43,431 bases of DNA from Chloroflexota bacterium (GCA_005881175.1 VBEN01000031.1:1-43431), one strand, 5' to 3'; shown: positions 34,512 to 41,708, counted from the first letter of the stretch. Notes: generated by a model from the sequence alone, not told the origin. A program made the numbers and translations.

Positions 34512-35464
34512 GGAACAGGTCGACGGCGTTTCTAGCGGCTGGCGTACTCGGCGTGGCGGCGTTGCTGCTGGGACAAGCCTGGGACTTTTACCTGCATGCG
34601 GCGGACCCCACCCTGGCGCACCGGGAGGGAATCTTTACGCTCACCAACCCGGGTCATGTTCTGCTGGGGACCGGCCTCATCCTGGTGGTCGTCGGCGTTC
34701 TGGGCGCAGCCTATTCCCACCTGCCAGTCGGGTCCTGGGGTCGGCGCGCTTTCCTCACCGGATTTCTGGTGCTGATCGCGGTGTCGGGTGTAACCGCGGG
34801 TTGGGCGGCGTCGATCGAGTTGGCGGCCAACCAGCGACTTATCGCAGCCGACCAGCACGCGGTGGGGGCCACGCACCAGACGCCGGCTACGGCCGCCGGA
34901 CATACGGGATCGACCTCAGTCTCGGTGACGGCCGCCCAACTGAAGGCCGCGGCCCGGTTGTACGAGCAGACAACGGCGGCCGTGGCCAGGTATCAGGATC
35001 TCCGTGCCGCGGTCGCCGCGGGCTACCAGCCGATGGAGCCACCCGACCTGGAGATCGCGCATTACGTGAACCGCGCGTATCTGACCGACGCGGACATCCT
35101 GAAGCCGCAGCACATTCAGTCGCTCATCTACTACAACAGTCCCAAAGGGCCGGTGCTGATCGGCGCCATGTACATCATGCCCCGATGGGGGATGCCGGGT
35201 CCGGAAATCGGCGGGGCCTTGACGACCTGGCACCACCATGACGGTCTGTGCGTCGACAAGCAAACCAACCAGGTCGTGGCCGCCCAGGGAAACGCCTTTT
35301 TCGACCACCAAAGCTGGAGCCGATCCTGTCCCCCGGGCACCACGAAGTGGGACACGCCCGACATGCTGCACGTGTGGCTGATCGCCAATCCCAACGGACC
35401 GTTCGACTCCGACATGGACCCGGCCGACGTGCCCGCGATCGTGGCTAATTCCGCGTCGAAGTAG
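34508..35464 (+). CDS. unknown membrane protein with external His/Cys-rich domain
   Basis: This 318-aa protein has three N-terminal membrane helices (about residues 7-24, 49-69 and 81-103). A soluble part of about 210 residues follows, probably outside the membrane. It holds WHHHDGLC (H242-H244, C248), H267, C274 and H288 in MLHVWLIANPNGPFD, a set that could bind a metal. I do not recognise a named family. The gene starts as ATGA on the last ATPase stop, so it is translated with the peptide transporter. A role as an accessory metal-binding subunit or an independent metalloprotein is possible. This is inference. Confidence 0.7.
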   Translation: MRNRSTAFLAAGVLGVAALLLGQAWDFYLHAADPTLAHREGIFTLTNPGHVLLGTGLILVVVGVLGAAYSHLPVGSWGRRAFLTGFLVLIAVSGVTAGWAASIELAANQRLIAADQHAVGATHQTPATAAGHTGSTSVSVTAAQLKAAARLYEQTTAAVARYQDLRAAVAAGYQPMEPPDLEIAHYVNRAYLTDADILKPQHIQSLIYYNSPKGPVLIGAMYIMPRWGMPGPEIGGALTTWHHHDGLCVDKQTNQVVAAQGNAFFDHQSWSRSCPPGTTKWDTPDMLHVWLIANPNGPFDSDMDPADVPAIVANSASK

Positions 35465-35490
35465 ACCCCAGGAAGTCCGTCGGCGGCGCG

Positions 35491-36174
35491 ATGCTTTCAA
35501 CAATCGGCGCAGGCCGCCGCAGATCCTTCCAGCGTAGGGTGCTGGCGTGGTATGCGTCATATGGGCGCGATCTGCCGTGGCGGAAGACGCGCGATCCTTA
35601 CGCCATCCTGGTTTCCGAAGTGCTCTCGCACCAGACTCAGATCACTCGAGTGCTTCCGGTCTATGAGCGCCTCCTCGGGCGCTATCCATCGGTTCAGGCG
35701 CTCGCCCAGGCGCCGCTGGCGGACGTGAAGGCGATCACAGATCCGCTGGGCTACAAGATCCGCGGCAAGTGGCTGCATACTGCGGCGCTGCGCGTCGCCG
35801 ACCGTGGTGGGGTCTTTCCTCGGACGATCGAGGAGCTGCGCCGGCTGCCCGGGGTGGGCCGGTATACGGCGGGAGCGGTGATGAGCTTCGCCCACCATCG
35901 AGACGCACCGGTGCTCGACACGAATGTGGCCCGCCTGTTGCGGCGGCATTTCGGCGTCGCTGTCTCGGCTCGAGCCCGTACCCGCCAGCTCTGGGATCTG
36001 GCGGCCACCGTCATTCCCAGGGGTCAGGGTTATCGGATCAACCAGGCCCTGATCGACCTTGGCGCCCTGATATGCCGGTCGCGCGCCCCGCGGTGCAACG
36101 AGTGCCCGTTGCGCCGCAGCTGCGTATTGAGGGCAAACATCAGGCAGGGGTCACGTCAACCCCTGCCTGACTGA
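35491..36174 (+). CDS. HhH-GPD DNA glycosylase with [4Fe-4S] cluster (MutY/MIG-like, short form)
   Basis: This 227-aa base-excision glycosylase has RDLPWRKTRDPYAILVSEV then LSHQTQI (the MutY-type E and QTQ), the helix-hairpin-helix LPGVGRYTAGAVMSFA, the catalytic aspartate in PVLDTNVARLLRR and the cluster ligands C-x6-C-x2-C-x5-C in CRSRAPRCNECPLRRSC. The C-terminal NUDIX-like domain that MutY uses to recognise 8-oxoG is missing, because the protein ends 20 residues after the cluster. A Tyr in GRYTA resembles the thymine glycosylase MIG as well as actinobacterial MutY. It may therefore act on A:oxoG or T:G pairs. No clear ribosome site. Confidence 0.82.
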   Translation: MLSTIGAGRRRSFQRRVLAWYASYGRDLPWRKTRDPYAILVSEVLSHQTQITRVLPVYERLLGRYPSVQALAQAPLADVKAITDPLGYKIRGKWLHTAALRVADRGGVFPRTIEELRRLPGVGRYTAGAVMSFAHHRDAPVLDTNVARLLRRHFGVAVSARARTRQLWDLAATVIPRGQGYRINQALIDLGALICRSRAPRCNECPLRRSCVLRANIRQGSRQPLPD

Positions 36175-36187
36175 ACGACTCGGTCTT

Positions 36188-36967
36188 TTAGCTCGTCATG
36201 CGCATGATGCCGAAGACAGCACCCTGCGGATCGCCGAGGATCGCGAAGCGCCCGCCGGGAAAATCCTGCGGCGCCATGTTGACCTTACCGCCAAGCTCGC
36301 CTGCCTTCTTTGCCGTGGCATCGACGTCGGCGACCCCGAAGTAGACCATCCAGAATGACGGGACGCTGGACGGCATATCTTTGCCCATCTCCATGCCGCC
36401 GCCGATACTCTCGCCGCCAAGCTGCCATTCGGTGTACGGAGGCTGCCCTTCGCCCATTGGGCTCGTTTTGTCTCCCCAGCCGAAGACCTTCTTGTAAAAC
36501 GGCTTCGCCTTCTCGACGCCGCGGCCATTCAGCTCGGCCCAGGCGAAGCTATTCGGTTGATTCGTCACGTCGAAGCCCTTCATCTTCGCGGGTTGCCACA
36601 CTGAGATGAACGCCCCGATCGGGTCCTGGAAGACCGCCATCGAGCCCTGCCCCAGAACGTCCATCGGCTCAAGCGCGACGGTCCCGCCGGCCTCGCGCAC
36701 TTTTTTCGCGGTCGCGGCGGCGTCTTCGGTCGCGATGTAAACCGACCAGGCGGCCGGCTGGCCCGGATTCTGGACCGGCCCTAATGCGGTCACCTGCTTG
36801 CCGCCGAGCTTGAAGATGACGTAGCCGCCCGCCTCAGGACCCTGGTCCTCCGGCTGCCAGCCGAACAACTTGCTATAGAAAGTCTTTCCGGCGGCGGCAT
36901 CGGTCGTCGATAGATCCGCCCAGGCTGGCTTGCCGGGTGCGGATACAGCGGTTTCTGGCATGTGCAT
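36188..36967 (-). CDS. two-domain VOC (glyoxalase-fold) protein
   Basis: This 259-aa protein contains two VOC modules of about 120 residues. The first begins KPAWADLSTTDAAAGKTFYS and ends IGAFISVWQPAKMKG. The second begins NSFAWAELNGRGVEKAKPFY and ends FAILGDPQGAVFGIM. This CFP-30B/27-kDa antigen type is common in Actinobacteria, and its function is generally unknown. ATG 36967 or ATG 36961 (MPETAVSAPGKPAW) could be the start, since both follow AGGAGGAGG. It ends the minus-strand pirin/rhodanese/Tag-like group. Confidence 0.85.
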   Translation of the reverse strand: MHMPETAVSAPGKPAWADLSTTDAAAGKTFYSKLFGWQPEDQGPEAGGYVIFKLGGKQVTALGPVQNPGQPAAWSVYIATEDAAATAKKVREAGGTVALEPMDVLGQGSMAVFQDPIGAFISVWQPAKMKGFDVTNQPNSFAWAELNGRGVEKAKPFYKKVFGWGDKTSPMGEGQPPYTEWQLGGESIGGGMEMGKDMPSSVPSFWMVYFGVADVDATAKKAGELGGKVNMAPQDFPGGRFAILGDPQGAVFGIMRMTS

Positions 36968-36975
36968 TCCTCCTC

Positions 36976-36991
36976 CTGCCCTCGTGGGCAG
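36976..36991 (-). repeat. small hairpin in the leader of the two-domain VOC gene
   Basis: CTGCCC (36976-36981) and GGGCAG (36986-36991) pair around a 4-nt loop, just upstream of the AGGAGGAGG ribosome site on the minus strand. It may influence translation, but it is short and could be chance. Confidence 0.3.
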
Positions 36992-37000
36992 AAGAAGATA

Positions 37001-37042
37001 TTAGCCGCCGCCCTGCCGAACTTTCAACCCGCGAATATGCAT
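37001..37042 (-). CDS. possible 13-residue peptide with strong ribosome site
   Basis: On the minus strand AAAGGAGGGAACGC precedes an ATG at 37042 that opens MHIRGLKVRQGGG and ends in TAA at 37001-37003. It starts 13 nt after the Tag-like gene stop and lies before the VOC gene. The ribosome site is far better than chance would need, but such a short frame has no coding evidence. It could be a leader peptide or the stump of a lost gene. Confidence 0.25.
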   Translation of the reverse strand: MHIRGLKVRQGGG

Positions 37043-37055
37043 GCGTTCCCTCCTT

Positions 37056-37562
37056 TTAGGCGCGAGCTCGCTTGGCGTTAGGTTTCCCGGGCTTCGCTTT
37101 GGTCCTGGCTGCGGCCTTTACCGATCGGCGGCCCCACTCCTCCCACGGCGGCATCTTCTCGCCGACTGACCACAAGAAGTAGTACGTGCCGTGATCGCCA
37201 AGATAGCGAAAGCGCTTCCGCAGCGCGGCCGCAGCCTCTGGCAGGGGGCCGAGCGACCGGAGGTATCCGCGGAATTTGGCTGGCGTCTTTCCGATCGCGA
37301 CCACCTCCTTCGCGTTGAGCACCGTGGCTTCGATCTTTGGCACGTTGCGGATCACCCGGCTATCGCCGGCAAGCCGGTCGATATCCCTGGCAGTCATGCG
37401 GGCCACCCGTTCCGGCTCGAAATCGCGAAATGCTTCGCGGATCGAGGGCCATTTGGCTTCGACCACCCGCCAGTTCAAGCCCGAGGAGAAGACGACTCGC
37501 GTCATCGATTCCAGATACCCTGAAAGCTGGCGCGGCGGTTTTGGTTGCTGGTGATGGTCCAC
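37056..37562 (-). CDS. Tag-like (3-methyladenine glycosylase I family) protein without the zinc site
   Basis: This 168-aa protein matches the core of the Tag family: FSSGLNWRVVEAKWPSIREA, FEPERVARMTARDIDRLA, then RVIRNVPKIEATVLNAK and YLGDHGTYYFLWSVGE. It lacks the N-terminal Cys/His and C-terminal His/Cys that form the zinc snap of true Tag and ends in a basic Lys/Arg/Ala tail. It may be a divergent DNA-binding relative that flips or scans bases, with activity uncertain. It follows the rhodanese-CBS gene by 30 nt on the same strand. Confidence 0.7.
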   Translation of the reverse strand: MDHHQQPKPPRQLSGYLESMTRVVFSSGLNWRVVEAKWPSIREAFRDFEPERVARMTARDIDRLAGDSRVIRNVPKIEATVLNAKEVVAIGKTPAKFRGYLRSLGPLPEAAAALRKRFRYLGDHGTYYFLWSVGEKMPPWEEWGRRSVKAAARTKAKPGKPNAKRARA

Positions 37563-37592
37563 GGCTTCCTCCCTCTTTCGGTGAATCGAACC

Positions 37593-38306
37593 CTACGCCG
37601 ATGCCTCGCCGTTTTGCTCGTGTGCCAGCGTCGCCTCGGCGTCGGCACGCGAGATGATGCCCACCAACCGCCCCTCCAGCGTGGTCACCAGGCTGTTGGT
37701 CTCGATGTCGTGGTCACGCATGGATTTCAGCAGCTCCTGGAGGGTTACGCTGGGCCGGAAGGTCGCCGGCCCCGGCCGCATCACCGCCTCGACGGTCGCC
37801 TCGGGATCGCCGTCGAGCTCCGACGTTCGCAACAACCCCAGCACCACGCGCTCGGAATTGACCACCACGCAGGTCTCGGAGCCGGCGGCGCGGACTCGAG
37901 CACGGACCGCACCGACGCGCTCGGTCAAGCCGCAGGTCGGCACCTCGGCGTCGGCGACGTCGCCGATCCAGATCGCGTCGACCGCCTTGCCCTCGCGTGG
38001 CTCGTTTTCCTCGTACCAGGCTTGTTTGCCCGGGACGTAGTCGATCACGCGTTCGAATCCGAGTGTCTCGAGCCGCCACGCGGCTCGGGGCGACAGGTCT
38101 CAGCCGAAGTCGTTGCAGTAGACGAGAACCGGCCGCCTCTTGTCCAGCTGCCGGGTCGTCTTTTCGTCGAGCTGTTTCAACGGGATGTTGACCGCCCCGG
38201 GCAGGTGGTCGCCTTCGAAGTCATCGTGGCCGAGCACGTCGACCAGCTGGGCTCCCTCTTTCAGTAGGCGTTTGACCTCGGTGACGGAGAAAACCTGGGA
38301 CGGCAT
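37593..38306 (-). CDS. rhodanese-CBS fusion with in-frame UGA, candidate selenoprotein
   Basis: One reading frame runs from ATG 38306 to the stop at 37593 and is interrupted only by TGA at 38100-38102. Residues 1-68 are a rhodanese domain with the catalytic cysteine C64 in VLVYCNDFG. After the TGA (codon 69) the rhodanese continues without a gap (DLSPRAAWRLETLGFERVID then YVPGKQAWYEEN), followed by two CBS motifs to the end. In many small rhodaneses this site is the second Cys of a C-x4-C pair, so the UGA may encode selenocysteine (237 residues in all). A hairpin suited to bSECIS follows. If UGA is a stop, the product is a cut rhodanese plus an orphan CBS fragment starting at GTG 38048. Confidence 0.65.
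38069..38087 (-). promoter_or_regulatory. SECIS-like hairpin downstream of the in-frame UGA
   Basis: On the minus strand CGAGCCGC, loop GTG, GCGGCTCG form a perfect 8-bp stem. It starts 12 nt after the UGA, and the apical loop lies 20 nt after it. The loop begins with G then U. Known bacterial SECIS elements place a small apical loop with an early G roughly 16-37 nt after the UGA, so the geometry fits. GC-rich palindromes are common in this genome, so this alone is not proof. Confidence 0.5.
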
Positions 38307-38319
38307 CTACCTAATGTAC

Positions 38320-39048
38320 TCAGCGGGCCCATACGCCCACCGGGGTAAACCGGAGGGGGACGTCGACCAGGATTAGTTCGCTGGCCGCTTCCGCGCGAAC
38401 GGGCAGCTCCGGCTGTTCAAAGATCTTGGCGGCATCCCCCGTCGACAGGCGATCGCCCGCCAGGGCGACCGCACCCTCGATCAGATAAAGATAGCCGGCC
38501 CGATTCGATCCGAATCGATGCGTGACTTCCGTACCGGCGGTCAAGGCCGCGACAAAAACAGAAGCGTCCTGGTGGACCGTGATCACGTCGTCGCCCGCAG
38601 CGCCGATGACCTTCAGCAGCGTGTCCGTCCGCTGCGACTTTGTGAACTGCCGCTGCTGGACCGATGGGGCCAGGTCCGCGGTGTCGGGCAGAATCCAGAG
38701 CTGAAGGAACTCCATCGGTTCGTTCTTGGACGCGTTCTGCTCTGAATGCAGCGCGCCCGATCCAAGCGTCATCAGCTGCACCCCACCGGGATGGAGGATT
38801 CCATTGTTGCCCAGGCTATCGGCATGCTTAAATGCACCGTTCCAGACATACGTGATCCCCTCGATGTCGGCGTGCGGGTGCATGGGCCAGACGGCTCCCG
38901 GGCTAAGGCGGTCATGGTTGAAGACTCGGAGCGGGCCCACGCCCATCTGTTCCGGATCGCGGTAACGATCGAAGGAGAAATGCCAGCGAGCCTGGAACCA
39001 GCCACCGTCCTCCCGGTGAATCTCTTGATCGCGCCGCACCTGTAGCAT
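38320..39048 (-). CDS. pirin-family bicupin
   Basis: This 242-aa protein has the pirin metal ligands: H57 and H59 in WPMHPHADIEGITYVW, H101 and E103 in GALHSEQN. Pirins are iron-dependent cupins. Bacterial members include quercetinase-like and regulatory types. The C-terminal cupin half is less conserved and has no obvious metal site. It is the first gene of the minus-strand group and ends 13 nt before the rhodanese-CBS start. The opposite 39118 gene shares its 69-nt upstream gap. Confidence 0.9.
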   Translation of the reverse strand: MLQVRRDQEIHREDGGWFQARWHFSFDRYRDPEQMGVGPLRVFNHDRLSPGAVWPMHPHADIEGITYVWNGAFKHADSLGNNGILHPGGVQLMTLGSGALHSEQNASKNEPMEFLQLWILPDTADLAPSVQQRQFTKSQRTDTLLKVIGAAGDDVITVHQDASVFVAALTAGTEVTHRFGSNRAGYLYLIEGAVALAGDRLSTGDAAKIFEQPELPVRAEAASELILVDVPLRFTPVGVWAR

Positions 39049-39117
39049 CGGGTGCCTTCCAGCCTACCGCGCGAGCGCATCATTACCGTGGGGGGCGAGC
39101 GCTGGAAGGAGGTTCAA

Positions 39118-39447
39118 ATGAGTCAGGTCAATGTGATCGTCATTCATGTCAGGGCGGCCCAGGCGAAGGAATACGAGGCGCTCTTCGCCCAGCGGCAGCT
39201 ACCGCGCTGGCACGATTACCACGCCCGCGGCAAGTTCCTGAGCGCGCGCTTCTTCCGGTCGCAGTTCGGCAGTGATGAACGGCGCAAGGTCGCCAAGTAC
39301 GTCATCGTTGTCGAGGTTCCGAGCATGGCCGAGCACTCGGAGCACGATGCGGATCCGGAGTTCCAGGAATTCGACCGGCTCGCCGATGCATTCCAGCCGG
39401 AGGGCCCCCTGGTATTCGGGGGCGACCTGATTCACTCGGTTGGCTAG
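39118..39447 (+). CDS. small protein of unknown function
   Basis: This 109-aa protein begins MSQVNVIVIHVRAAQAKEYE and contains alternating strands and helices (RWHDYHARGKFLSARFFRSQ, KYVIVVEVPSMAEHSEHD). It is probably a ferredoxin-like (dimeric alpha-beta barrel) fold of the EthD/antibiotic-monooxygenase type, but I do not recognise a named family. The ATG at 39118 is set by AAGGAGG 7 nt upstream. It overlaps the next methyltransferase gene by 8 nt. Confidence 0.7.
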   Translation: MSQVNVIVIHVRAAQAKEYEALFAQRQLPRWHDYHARGKFLSARFFRSQFGSDERRKVAKYVIVVEVPSMAEHSEHDADPEFQEFDRLADAFQPEGPLVFGGDLIHSVG

Positions 39448-40258
39448 ATTGAGCTCAGCGACCGCGACCAGCCGCTGGCAAGAAGCGCTCGCCTCCTGGG
39501 CGATCCCTGAGGACATCCTTGTCCAGGCTCCGGAGAATCCCTGGGCGCTTCCCCCGGCACTCTTCGAGCCGGAGCATTCCGAGCTGACGCCGTCGCACCA
39601 CCGCGCCCTCGAGTCACTGTCGTCCGGCGGCCAGGTGCTCGATGTGGGCGCCGGCCGCTGCGCGATGTCGTTGCCGCTGCGGCCACCCGCTGATCGGATC
39701 GTCGCCGTGGACAGCCAGCCGGCCATGCTCGAGAACAGTCCGGCGGATTTCACGGTGGTAGGCGCCTGGCCGGAGGCGGCTTCGGAAGCTGGACCGGCGG
39801 ACGTCGTTGTCTGCGGTCACGTGCTCTACAACGTCCCCGATCTGGCGCCCTTCATCCAGGCGCTTCACCGTGCTGCGCGGCGTCGAGTGGTCACCGAGAT
39901 CACGCGCTCGCATCCGCGGAACCGACCCTTAGAACACGCGCTCTGGAAACACTTCTGGAATGTGGAGCGGCCAACCGGTCCGACCTGGGAGGACGCCCGC
40001 GGCGTCATCCGTGCATGCGGGATCGATCCGCATGTCGAGCTCTGGGAATCGGAGCAGCGAGGCGGCTTCACCGACCTTGATGATCTGGTCGCCTGGATGC
40101 GGCGAACCGTCTGCGTCGACCGCTCTCGAGACGATGAGGTCCGGGCCATCGTGCTGGAGCACGCCGTCGAACGTGACGGGCGATGGCGATTATCGCCGGA
40201 GCCGCGTCGGCTCGTTACTCTCTGGTGGGACGTCGCGGTCGAATCTACTGCCCTGTAG
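39440..40258 (+). CDS. class I SAM-dependent methyltransferase
   Basis: This 272-aa protein has motif I GGQVLDVGAGRCAMSLPL at about residues 63-80, the acidic post-I residue in RIVAVDSQPAML and a motif IV region ADVVVCGHVLYNVPDLAPF. The N-terminus SRWQEALASWAIPEDILVQA is typical of small-molecule methyltransferases of actinobacterial type. The substrate is unknown. The start is TTG at 39440, overlapping the small gene before it, and no in-frame ATG lies before the conserved domain. Confidence 0.8.
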   Translation: MARLSSATATSRWQEALASWAIPEDILVQAPENPWALPPALFEPEHSELTPSHHRALESLSSGGQVLDVGAGRCAMSLPLRPPADRIVAVDSQPAMLENSPADFTVVGAWPEAASEAGPADVVVCGHVLYNVPDLAPFIQALHRAARRRVVTEITRSHPRNRPLEHALWKHFWNVERPTGPTWEDARGVIRACGIDPHVELWESEQRGGFTDLDDLVAWMRRTVCVDRSRDDEVRAIVLEHAVERDGRWRLSPEPRRLVTLWWDVAVESTAL

Positions 40259-40350
40259 GTGCTTAAGGGCATTCCGCTCTCCTCGTTAGCCTTTTACACA
40301 AATCATGGGCGCCTGGATCTTGCCCTGCGAGTCTTCTGCTATTTTTTTGG

Positions 40351-40379
40351 ATCGATACATCGATCTGCGATTGCGCAGT
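40351..40379. promoter_or_regulatory. two adjacent dyads upstream of a VOC gene
   Basis: GATCGAT (40351-40357), AC, ATCGATC (40360-40366) is followed at once by CTGCG (40366-40370), ATTG, CGCAG (40375-40379). They lie 12 nt or more before the VOC start and after a T-run (40342-40349). They may be regulator sites. No clear promoter hexamers are seen in the 132-nt gap. Confidence 0.35.
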
Positions 40380-40390
40380 GAGGAGGTCAC

Positions 40391-40762
40391 ATGGACTGGA
40401 AGCTCGAACTCGTGGCGATCCCCGTCTCCGACGTAGACCGCGCAAAGGCCTTTTATACCAAGCAGGTCGGCTTCAACGCGGACCACGACCAGACCGTCAG
40501 CGAGGAGATTCGCTTCGTCCAGCTGACGCCGCCCGGGTCGGCTTGCTCGATCGCTATCGGCAAAGGACTCGTGGACGCGAAGCCTGGGTCCGTGCAGGGC
40601 GTGCAGATGGTCGTCTCGGACGTCAACGCCGCCCGGGCGGAGTTGGTCAAGCGGGGCGTCGAGGCCAGCGAGGTTCAACATTTCCCGTGGGGTTCATTCG
40701 TCTTCTTCAGTGATCCCGACGGCAACCGTTGGGCCGTTCAGCAGCTGCCTGCCCGCAACTGA
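40391..40762 (+). CDS. single-domain VOC (glyoxalase-fold) protein
   Basis: This 123-aa protein begins MDWKLELVAIPVSDVDRAKA and ends GSFVFFSDPDGNRWAVQQLP, the beta-alpha-beta-beta-beta repeat pair of one VOC domain. It should dimerise to make one or two metal sites. The substrate is unknown (resistance, dioxygenase or lyase roles all occur). GAGGAGGTCAC precedes the ATG, a strong ribosome site. Confidence 0.87.
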   Translation: MDWKLELVAIPVSDVDRAKAFYTKQVGFNADHDQTVSEEIRFVQLTPPGSACSIAIGKGLVDAKPGSVQGVQMVVSDVNAARAELVKRGVEASEVQHFPWGSFVFFSDPDGNRWAVQQLPARN

Positions 40763-40815
40763 ACCGAATTTCGGCGCCCGGACGCCTCTGACCCAGCGAC
40801 AACCTCCGACGCCGC

Positions 40816-40844
40816 TTGACACGTTCGCCCTTGCCTGTTATTCT
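40816..40844 (+). promoter_or_regulatory. sigma70-type promoter of the arsR-AHSA1 pair
   Basis: A perfect TTGACA (40816-40821), a 17-nt spacer and TATTCT (40839-40844) give the best promoter match in the window. Transcription would begin about 40851, within the following palindrome. Confidence 0.7.
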
Positions 40845-40852
40845 GCCCACTA

Positions 40853-40862
40853 GCTAATTAGC
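40853..40862. promoter_or_regulatory. palindromic operator candidate GCTAATTAGC
   Basis: A perfect 10-bp palindrome, AT-rich at its centre, overlaps the expected transcription start of the arsR-type gene. It is a likely site for autorepression by the ArsR-family protein encoded 17 nt downstream. Confidence 0.5.
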
Positions 40863-40878
40863 CAATGGAGAAACTATA

Positions 40879-41217
40879 GTGGCGACCGATCGCTTGAGCA
40901 TCACCTTTGCCGCGTTGGCGGATCCGACCCGGCGGGCGATCCTGGCGCGGGTCGCTCAAGGCGAGGCCACCGTCCTCGAGCTCGCCGAGCCGTTCAAGCT
41001 GAAACTGCCGACCGTTTCCAAGCACCTCAAAGTCCTCCGCCGCGCCGGACTGGTGAGGCAGGGGCGACAGGCGCAGTGGCGACCATGTCGGATCGAGGCG
41101 GCTCCGCTGAAAGACGTCGCCGACTGGGTAGAGCGTTATCGCGAGAACTGGGAGGAGCGTATTGGCCAACTCGACGACTATCTGCAGGAGCTAAAGGGCA
41201 GGGAGGAAAGAAAATGA
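40879..41217 (+). CDS. ArsR-family winged-helix repressor
   Basis: This 112-aa regulator begins MATDRLSITFAALADPTRRA and has the recognition helix region AEPFKLKLPTVSKHLKVLRR followed by the wing. No cysteine metal site (CxC) is present, so it is probably not a metal sensor. The group paired with AHSA1 genes is usually of this kind. The start is GTG. It overlaps the AHSA1 gene by 4 nt (ATGA) and probably represses both genes through the palindrome upstream. Confidence 0.9.
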   Translation: MATDRLSITFAALADPTRRAILARVAQGEATVLELAEPFKLKLPTVSKHLKVLRRAGLVRQGRQAQWRPCRIEAAPLKDVADWVERYRENWEERIGQLDDYLQELKGREERK

Positions 41218-41702
41218 CCGTAAAGAGTAAGCCCGTCGTCACGCTGAGCACGCCGTCGGATCGTGAACTGGTCATCACCGCGGTGGTCGATGCGCCGCGC
41301 CGTCTGGTCTGGGAGGCCTCCACCAAGCCGGAGCACGTCAAGCGCTGGTGGGGTCCACGGCGTTTTACGATGACCGTCTGCGAAATTGACCTGCGCCCAG
41401 GTGGCGCCTGGCGCTATGCCCTGCGGGACAACGACACGGGCCGCGAAGACGCCTGGTCCGGCGTTTACCGTGAAATCGCCGCACCGGAGCGCGCGGTGTA
41501 CACCGAAGGTTGGGAGGCCATGCCCGGCCATGATTATGTGGTGACCGCGACCTACGACGAGAAAGATGGCAAGACGACCATCACGAGCCGGCTGCAGTAC
41601 AAGTCGATCGAGGACCGCGACGGGCATCTCCAGTCGGGGATGGAGTCAGGTATGCGCGAAACGTACGATCGTCTGGGCGAGCACCTCGCCACGATGGCCT
41701 GA
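41214..41702 (+). CDS. SRPBCC/AHSA1-domain protein
   Basis: This 162-aa protein has the AHSA1 (START-like) pattern: ELVITAVVDAPRRLVWEAST, HVKRWWGPRRFTMTV, DLRPGGAWRYALRD and the C-terminal helix MESGMRETYDRLGEHLA. It forms a hydrophobic cavity for an unknown ligand. The ATG at 41214 is chosen because it overlaps the ArsR stop, as in the common ArsR-AHSA1 modules. A perfect hairpin follows the stop. Confidence 0.9.
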   Translation: MTVKSKPVVTLSTPSDRELVITAVVDAPRRLVWEASTKPEHVKRWWGPRRFTMTVCEIDLRPGGAWRYALRDNDTGREDAWSGVYREIAAPERAVYTEGWEAMPGHDYVVTATYDEKDGKTTITSRLQYKSIEDRDGHLQSGMESGMRETYDRLGEHLATMA

Positions 41703-41708
41703 CGCGAT

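Noticed and set aside
40341-40350. T-run as a terminator after the methyltransferase gene
   Set aside because: No stable hairpin directly precedes the T-run on the plus strand.
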